From CAYTLW01 sp964438735 (lineage in GTDB: Bacteria > Myxococcota_A > UBA9042), in NCBI GenBank assembly GCA_964438735.1, contig CAYTLW010000002.1, forward strand, positions 62,001 to 126,000: a stretch of DNA of 64,000 bases. Reading direction: 5' to 3'. Of this stretch, positions 60,168 to 64,000 are shown piece after piece. The number at the start of each line of letters is the position of its first letter. Position 1 is the first letter of the stretch. The notes beneath the pieces are model-generated. The model was not told the DNA's origin, did not search any database, and worked only from the letters and a program-made list of their open reading frames with translations. The translations under genes and the position numbers were made by a program.

Positions 60168-60182
60168 ATACATGTGATGTAT
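60168..60182. promoter_or_regulatory. inverted repeat, possible activator site
   Basis: ATACAT (60168-60173), GTG, ATGTAT (60177-60182): a perfect AT-rich 6-bp palindrome arm pair in GC-rich DNA, placed just upstream of the -35 of the lipoprotein gene. No regulator is identified. Confidence 0.4.
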
Positions 60183-60201
60183 GGGCGACAAGTGCGCGTG
60201 C

Positions 60202-61440
60202 TCAATCCCTGCCGAGCACCTCGTCGGCCGCCTCGCGCAGGGTCGCCACCGCCAGATCGCACTGCTCGCGCGTGACGATCAGCGGCGGCGTCATGCGCAG
60301 CACGCAACCACCAGCCACCGAGATCAACAACCCGCGCTCGCGCGCCTGGGCGATGACCGCTCGCGCGTCACCGTTGACCGACACCCCGACCAGCAGGCCC
60401 CGTCCGCGTACATCCTGCACCCAGGAGCGGCCGGCGAACGCGTCCTTCAGCCCGGCCAGCAGGTAGGCGCCGATCTCGGCCGTGCGCTGCACGATGTCGT
60501 CGCGGGCGAAGATCTCCAGCACCGCCCGCGCCGCGCACATGGCCAGCGCGTTGCCACCAAAGGTCGTGGCGTGGCTGCCTGGCGTCAGCGCCGCGGCGAC
60601 CTCGGCACCGGCCAGGATAGCGCCCACGGGCACGCCGCCCCCCAAGGCCTTGGCCAGCGAGACCGCATCGGGCACCACGCCCTCCTGCTCGAAGGCGAAG
60701 AAGGTGCCGGTCCGGCCCATCCCTGTCTGCACCTCGTCCAGCAGCAAGAGCACGCCGCGCTCGTCGCACAGCTTTCGCAGCCCGCTGAAGAAGCCCTCCG
60801 GCGGCACAATCACGCCGCCCTCGCCCTGCACGACCTCGATGAGCACCGCGCCCGTGTCGTCGTCCATGGCCGCCTCGAACGAGGCCAGATCGCCAAAGTC
60901 GGCGTGGCTGAAGCCGGGCACCAGGGGCTCGAATCCGGCCTGGTACTTGGGCTGTCCGGTGGCGGTCATGGCGGCGTAGGTGCGGCCGTGGAAGGAGTCG
61001 TGCGCGGTGATGATGCCCGGGCGGGCTCGACCGCCCACCACGGCGTGGAAGCGCCGGGCCAGCTTGATCAACGCCTCGTTGGCCTCCGCGCCAGAGTTGC
61101 AGAAGAAGGCCCTCGCCTCGCCGCCGCCGGCGGCCGCCCAATGCTCGCAGAGCAGACCCGCCACCGGCACCATGTGAGCGTTATGCCAGTAGTTGCTCTG
61201 GTGGAGCAGGCGACCGACCTGGCCCTCCAGGGCGGCCACCAGATCCGGGTGATTATGTCCCAGTGCGTTGACCGCCACGCCGGCGGAGAAGTCCAGGTAG
61301 CGCTGTCCGTCCACAGTGCGCCCCCAGGGCCCCTGTCCATCGACGAAGATCAGCGGGGCGTTTCGGTAGTTGGGGGTCATGTAGCGGCCAGCCATGGTGA
61401 CGATTTCGTCGCGGCTATACGCCTTCAGATCGATGGCCAT
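60202..61440 (-). CDS. argD: acetylornithine/succinyldiaminopimelate-type aminotransferase
   Basis: Class III PLP transaminase of arginine synthesis (N-acetylornithine to the semialdehyde). The 412-aa protein has YLDFSAGVAVNALGHNHPDL, FCNSGAEANEALIKLAR, HDSFHGRT, LLLLDEVQTGMGRTG and AVSLAKALGGGVPVGA with the PLP Lys. The ATG at 61440 is preceded by GGAGG; the frame continues upstream to 61494 without similarity. Related aminotransferases for ornithine or GABA share these motifs, so the exact substrate is inferred from overall similarity. Confidence 0.85.
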   Translation of the reverse strand: MAIDLKAYSRDEIVTMAGRYMTPNYRNAPLIFVDGQGPWGRTVDGQRYLDFSAGVAVNALGHNHPDLVAALEGQVGRLLHQSNYWHNAHMVPVAGLLCEHWAAAGGGEARAFFCNSGAEANEALIKLARRFHAVVGGRARPGIITAHDSFHGRTYAAMTATGQPKYQAGFEPLVPGFSHADFGDLASFEAAMDDDTGAVLIEVVQGEGGVIVPPEGFFSGLRKLCDERGVLLLLDEVQTGMGRTGTFFAFEQEGVVPDAVSLAKALGGGVPVGAILAGAEVAAALTPGSHATTFGGNALAMCAARAVLEIFARDDIVQRTAEIGAYLLAGLKDAFAGRSWVQDVRGRGLLVGVSVNGDARAVIAQARERGLLISVAGGCVLRMTPPLIVTREQCDLAVATLREAADEVLGRD

Positions 61441-61591
61441 GTTTCCTCCAAACGGAGCCCGAACTAGGAAGCGAGAGCGGGCGCGCGGCAGCATAGCCCG
61501 GCGCCGCTGGCCCTGCCAGGGGCCTCCCGAGGGGCCGTGTTTGAAGCCCTTGTGATTGAAATAATTAGAGGAATCTCCCGAATCCTATTTC

Positions 61592-61620
61592 TTGACTGGC
61601 CCTCGCCCCCCCCATAGCCT
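61592..61620 (+). promoter_or_regulatory. putative pil operon promoter
   Basis: TTGACT (61592-61597), 17-bp spacer, TAGCCT (61615-61620), preceded by an unusually AT-rich tract at about 61544-61593 that could act as an UP element. The pilM ATG is 91 bp downstream of the -10. Confidence 0.42.
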
Positions 61621-61711
61621 TAACCGGTGCCCGTCCCTGAAGCGCGGCGGGTCTCGCAGCATATCCCCCACCCGGGAGGAACATGCCGCCAGGCCGAGGC
61701 AGAGACCCCAC

Positions 61712-62767
61712 ATGGCCGGCAAGAACGTAGTCGGATTGGATATCGGCACTTCGTCGATTAAGGTGGCGCACGTCAAATCGACGAAAAAAGGCCATCAACT
61801 CCAGTCCTTCGATACGATCATGCTGCCGCCGGATACCATCCGCGACGGCCAGGTGATGCACGCCCCGCAGCTGTCCGAACGGATCCAGGAGATCTTCGCC
61901 CTCAACCGCATCCGCCATAAGAAGGTGGCCGTGGCGCTGTCGGGTCACTCGGTGATCATCAAGAAGATCAGCCTGCCGGAGATGACCGTCGAAGAGCTCG
62001 AGGACTCCATCCAGTGGGAAGCCGAGCAGTACATCCCCTTCGATATCAACGACGTCAACGTCGACGCCCAGATCATCAATCCGCACGCTGGTCAGGGCCA
62101 GATGGACGTGCTCCTGGTGGCGGCCAAGAAGGCGGTCATCGAGGAGTTCATCGAGGTGGTGCGCGACGCCCGCGTCGACCCGATCATCGTCGATGTGGAC
62201 GCCTTCGCCCTCTACAACGCCTTCGAACTGAACTTCCCCGTGCCCACCGAGGAGACCATCGCCCTCATCAACGTCGGCGCCGGCACCATCAACATCAACG
62301 TGGTCGCCGATGGGGTCACCGCCTTCACCCGGGACATCACCATCGGCGGCAACTCGCTGACCGAGGAGATCAGCAAGCAGTTCGCCGTGCCGTGGGAAGA
62401 AGCCGAACATATGAAGACCTCCAGTGAGACCACGCTGTCCATGTCCGGCGTGCTTCGGGAGGTTCAACGCATCAGCGAGCAGGTGAGCGAAAACCTGGTC
62501 TCGGAGATCCAGCGATCGCTGGACTTCTTCGCCGCCACGTCGATGAACGCGGAGATCACCGCCTTCTACCTGTCGGGCGGCGCCGCCCTGCAGTCCGGCC
62601 TCATCGATGGCCTGGAGCGACGGCTGGGCGCCGAGGTCAAGGCGCTCAATCCCTTCGCCAACCTGAGCATTGACCCCAATCGATTCGATCTCGCGCTGCT
62701 GCAGCGCATGGCCCCCATCGCCGCGGTGGCGATCGGGCTCTCGCTTCGCCACCACAGGGACCGCTAG
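61712..62767 (+). CDS. pilM: type IV pilus assembly protein PilM
   Basis: Actin-like cytoplasmic ATPase that binds the N-terminus of PilN. The 351-aa protein starts MAGKNVVGLDIGTSSIKVAH and has INVGAGTININVV and FYLSGGAALQSGLIDGLERR, the phosphate and adenosine motifs of the family. A 15-codon ORF (61683-61730) with a strong Shine-Dalgarno overlaps the start in another frame. First gene of pilMNO. Confidence 0.93.
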   Translation: MAGKNVVGLDIGTSSIKVAHVKSTKKGHQLQSFDTIMLPPDTIRDGQVMHAPQLSERIQEIFALNRIRHKKVAVALSGHSVIIKKISLPEMTVEELEDSIQWEAEQYIPFDINDVNVDAQIINPHAGQGQMDVLLVAAKKAVIEEFIEVVRDARVDPIIVDVDAFALYNAFELNFPVPTEETIALINVGAGTININVVADGVTAFTRDITIGGNSLTEEISKQFAVPWEEAEHMKTSSETTLSMSGVLREVQRISEQVSENLVSEIQRSLDFFAATSMNAEITAFYLSGGAALQSGLIDGLERRLGAEVKALNPFANLSIDPNRFDLALLQRMAPIAAVAIGLSLRHHRDR

Positions 62768-62782
62768 CCGGAAACGCGCACT

Positions 62783-63703
62783 ATGTTGTTGATGATCCGC
62801 ATCAACCTGATCGGGACCTCGAAGGGGCGCAAGCGTCGCGCCGGCATGCCCGACATTCCCAATGTCGGCGTGCTGCTCTTTGTGCTGCTGCTGGTGATCG
62901 AAGGTGCGGTTCTCTACTCCTGGCATGCGGGCGCCGAAGAGAAGTCGCGCAACGTGGTGCAGAAGCTCAGCCGCTACAAGCACGAGCTGGCCACCCTGCA
63001 GAAGACAAACGAGGCGATCGGAGCGCTCCGCAAGGAGATCAAGGAGCTCAAGAAGAACACCTGGCTCTTCGACGAACTCAGCGCCGACAAGGTGGGGCCG
63101 GTGGACGCCCTGACCTACCTCAGCTGGATCCTGCAGGAGCGCGACGAGGCCACGCATCCGACCGAGGAACTCAAGCAGATGGAGGCCGCCGGCTGGCGGG
63201 TCGGTTGGAAGGCCAACCGCGCGTGGTTCACCACGATTCGCGAGAATAGGGGCGAGGTCACAATCAACGGTCGGGCGATCGATCACAGCGATGTGGCGGA
63301 GGTGCTCCGTCGCCTGGAATCGTCGGCCCACTTCCGCCAGGTGCGGCTCATGTTCCAGGAGGTCAAGACGCTGGAGTTGGTCGACGCCCGCTATGTCGCG
63401 TTCACCATCAAGGCATCGCTGATCTTCCTGGTCGAAGATGTCATGGCCAAGAAGACCAAGGCGGCCAAGCCCGAGGCGGCGACGCCACCGGCCGGCATGC
63501 CGGCGCCATCTGCCATGGCGCCGCCTGTGGATCGGCCCTTGAACGCTGAAGCGGACATCCCCGGCGCCGCCACTCCCGGTGCGGAAGCAGCGGCCAGCAT
63601 GCTGCCAGAAGCGGCTACCGCGGACGCGCCCGCTTCTGGCCGGCCGTCGGGCGGACTGGCCATCGGTCGACCTTCCCTCGATGACATCCAGGAGGCCCGT
63701 TAG
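62783..63703 (+). CDS. pilN: type IV pilus assembly protein PilN
   Basis: Inner-membrane alignment protein. The 306-aa protein has the short cytoplasmic MIRINLIGTS PilM-binding motif, one membrane helix (VGVLLFVLLLVIEGAVLYSW), a coiled coil (KHELATLQKTNEAIGALRKE) and a ferredoxin-like periplasmic domain to about residue 220. Residues about 225-306 are a Pro/Ala-rich tail not usual in PilN (family length about 180-220). The likely true start may be the second Met (MIRINLIG), three codons later. Confidence 0.87.
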   Translation: MLLMIRINLIGTSKGRKRRAGMPDIPNVGVLLFVLLLVIEGAVLYSWHAGAEEKSRNVVQKLSRYKHELATLQKTNEAIGALRKEIKELKKNTWLFDELSADKVGPVDALTYLSWILQERDEATHPTEELKQMEAAGWRVGWKANRAWFTTIRENRGEVTINGRAIDHSDVAEVLRRLESSAHFRQVRLMFQEVKTLELVDARYVAFTIKASLIFLVEDVMAKKTKAAKPEAATPPAGMPAPSAMAPPVDRPLNAEADIPGAATPGAEAAASMLPEAATADAPASGRPSGGLAIGRPSLDDIQEAR

Positions 63704-64000
63704 ATGTTCGAGCAGTTCATGAAGCTGCCGCCGGCCCAGAAGGCTGGAGTCCTCGCCGCGGTGCTGGCCGTGATCGGCGCGGGCGTCTACTTCATGGCCA
63801 TCGAGCCGACCATCGCCACGACCGAAAAAAACGAGATGCAGCTCAAGAAGATCCAGACCGAACTCACCCAGCTGCGCTCCTCGGCGCGGGATGAGACGGT
63901 CGTGAAGCTGCGCCGAGAGAAGGACGAACTGGTCGAGCGCGACAAGGAGAATCGGAAGATGTTGCCCACCTCGGACGAGGTGCCGGACTTCATCGACCTG
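63704..64000 (+). CDS. pilO: type IV pilus assembly protein PilO, 5' part
   Basis: Partner of PilN in the alignment complex. The ATG follows directly after the pilN stop, with AGGAGG 9 bp upstream. The visible 99 residues have a short cytoplasmic segment (MFEQFMKLPPAQKAG), one membrane helix (VLAAVLAVIGAGVYFMAI) and a coiled coil (MQLKKIQTELTQLRSSARDE). The gene runs out of the window. Confidence 0.88.
   Translation, partial: MFEQFMKLPPAQKAGVLAAVLAVIGAGVYFMAIEPTIATTEKNEMQLKKIQTELTQLRSSARDETVVKLRREKDELVERDKENRKMLPTSDEVPDFIDL

Noticed and set aside
61441..61711. Region between argD and pilM scanned for tRNA, CRISPR or sigma-54 promoter
   Set aside because: No cloverleaf, repeats or GG-N10-GC signal; only a sigma-70-like candidate is reported.
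61565..63331. A 588-codon minus-strand frame over pilM and pilN
   Set aside because: Shadow of the pil genes; no signal or family.

Overview
This window is a visibly GC-rich stretch of bacterial chromosome, densely packed with short intergenic gaps and long spurious antisense frames. Family content points to a deltaproteobacterium, most likely Myxococcota. The pointers are an AgmX/PglI C-terminal-domain (TonB-like) operon, a Hanks kinase with the HRDVSPPN catalytic loop usual in myxobacteria, repeated parvulin lipoproteins, a PilZ protein, many lipoproteins, type IV pilus genes, and LexA-type boxes that partly resemble the published Myxococcus box. The phylum call is inference from families only; no rRNA or tRNA gene was seen. 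No transposase, CRISPR array, integrase or phage gene was recognised, and no gene-free gap exceeds about 300 bases.

Layout. 1-4.3 kb: 3' part of murA, then proB, a Kelch-like lipoprotein and an anchored esterase. 4.4-8 kb: beta-oxidation pair (FadN-type fused enzyme plus thiolase). 8-15 kb: tandem-PilZ protein, CPBP membrane protease, degenerate GHMP kinase, FAD oxidase, trmL, a small barrel-like protein and membrane proteins. 15-24.6 kb: a periplasmic folding and SOS region with three parvulin/SurA-type chaperones, a solitary Dam-like methylase, lexA with a two-box palindromic operator, a Cys-rich lipoprotein, SpoIID and a Ser/Thr kinase. 24.7-30 kb: transaldolase, an O-antigen-ligase/TPR fusion and etfBA. 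30-38.5 kb: membrane-fused spermidine-synthase-like protein, an NTF2-like lipoprotein, a TPR gluzincin, a short-chain fatty acid transporter and a HEAT-like protein. 38.5-41.5 kb: a UshA-like phosphoesterase, a class II aldolase and two bacterial microcompartment pentamer proteins. 41.5-46.2 kb: TPR lipoprotein, AgmX-domain protein, a small exported protein and selA. 46.2-50.4 kb: an ABC exporter half, a PPC-domain fusion and mnmE. 50.4-56 kb: a five-gene xanthine-dehydrogenase-type molybdoenzyme operon in which every junction is an ATGA overlap. 56-61.5 kb: HExxH lipoprotein, DsbA-like protein, OB-like lipoprotein and argD. 61.7-64 kb: pilM, pilN and the start of pilO.

How the genes fit together. 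FadN, FadA, EtfBA and the AtoE-type transporter suggest fatty-acid catabolism. The molybdoenzyme operon carries its own cofactor-maturation genes (XdhC and a MocA-like transferase), and its catalytic residues fit purine hydroxylation. The parvulins, SpoIID, DsbA-like protein and lipoproteins serve the envelope. Several intergenic regions contain a recurring TTGACN-N16-18-TAGNNT promoter-like signal. The least explained items are the microcompartment vertex pair with a class II aldolase but no hexameric shell protein, and the paired LexA operator next to a Cys-rich lipoprotein.
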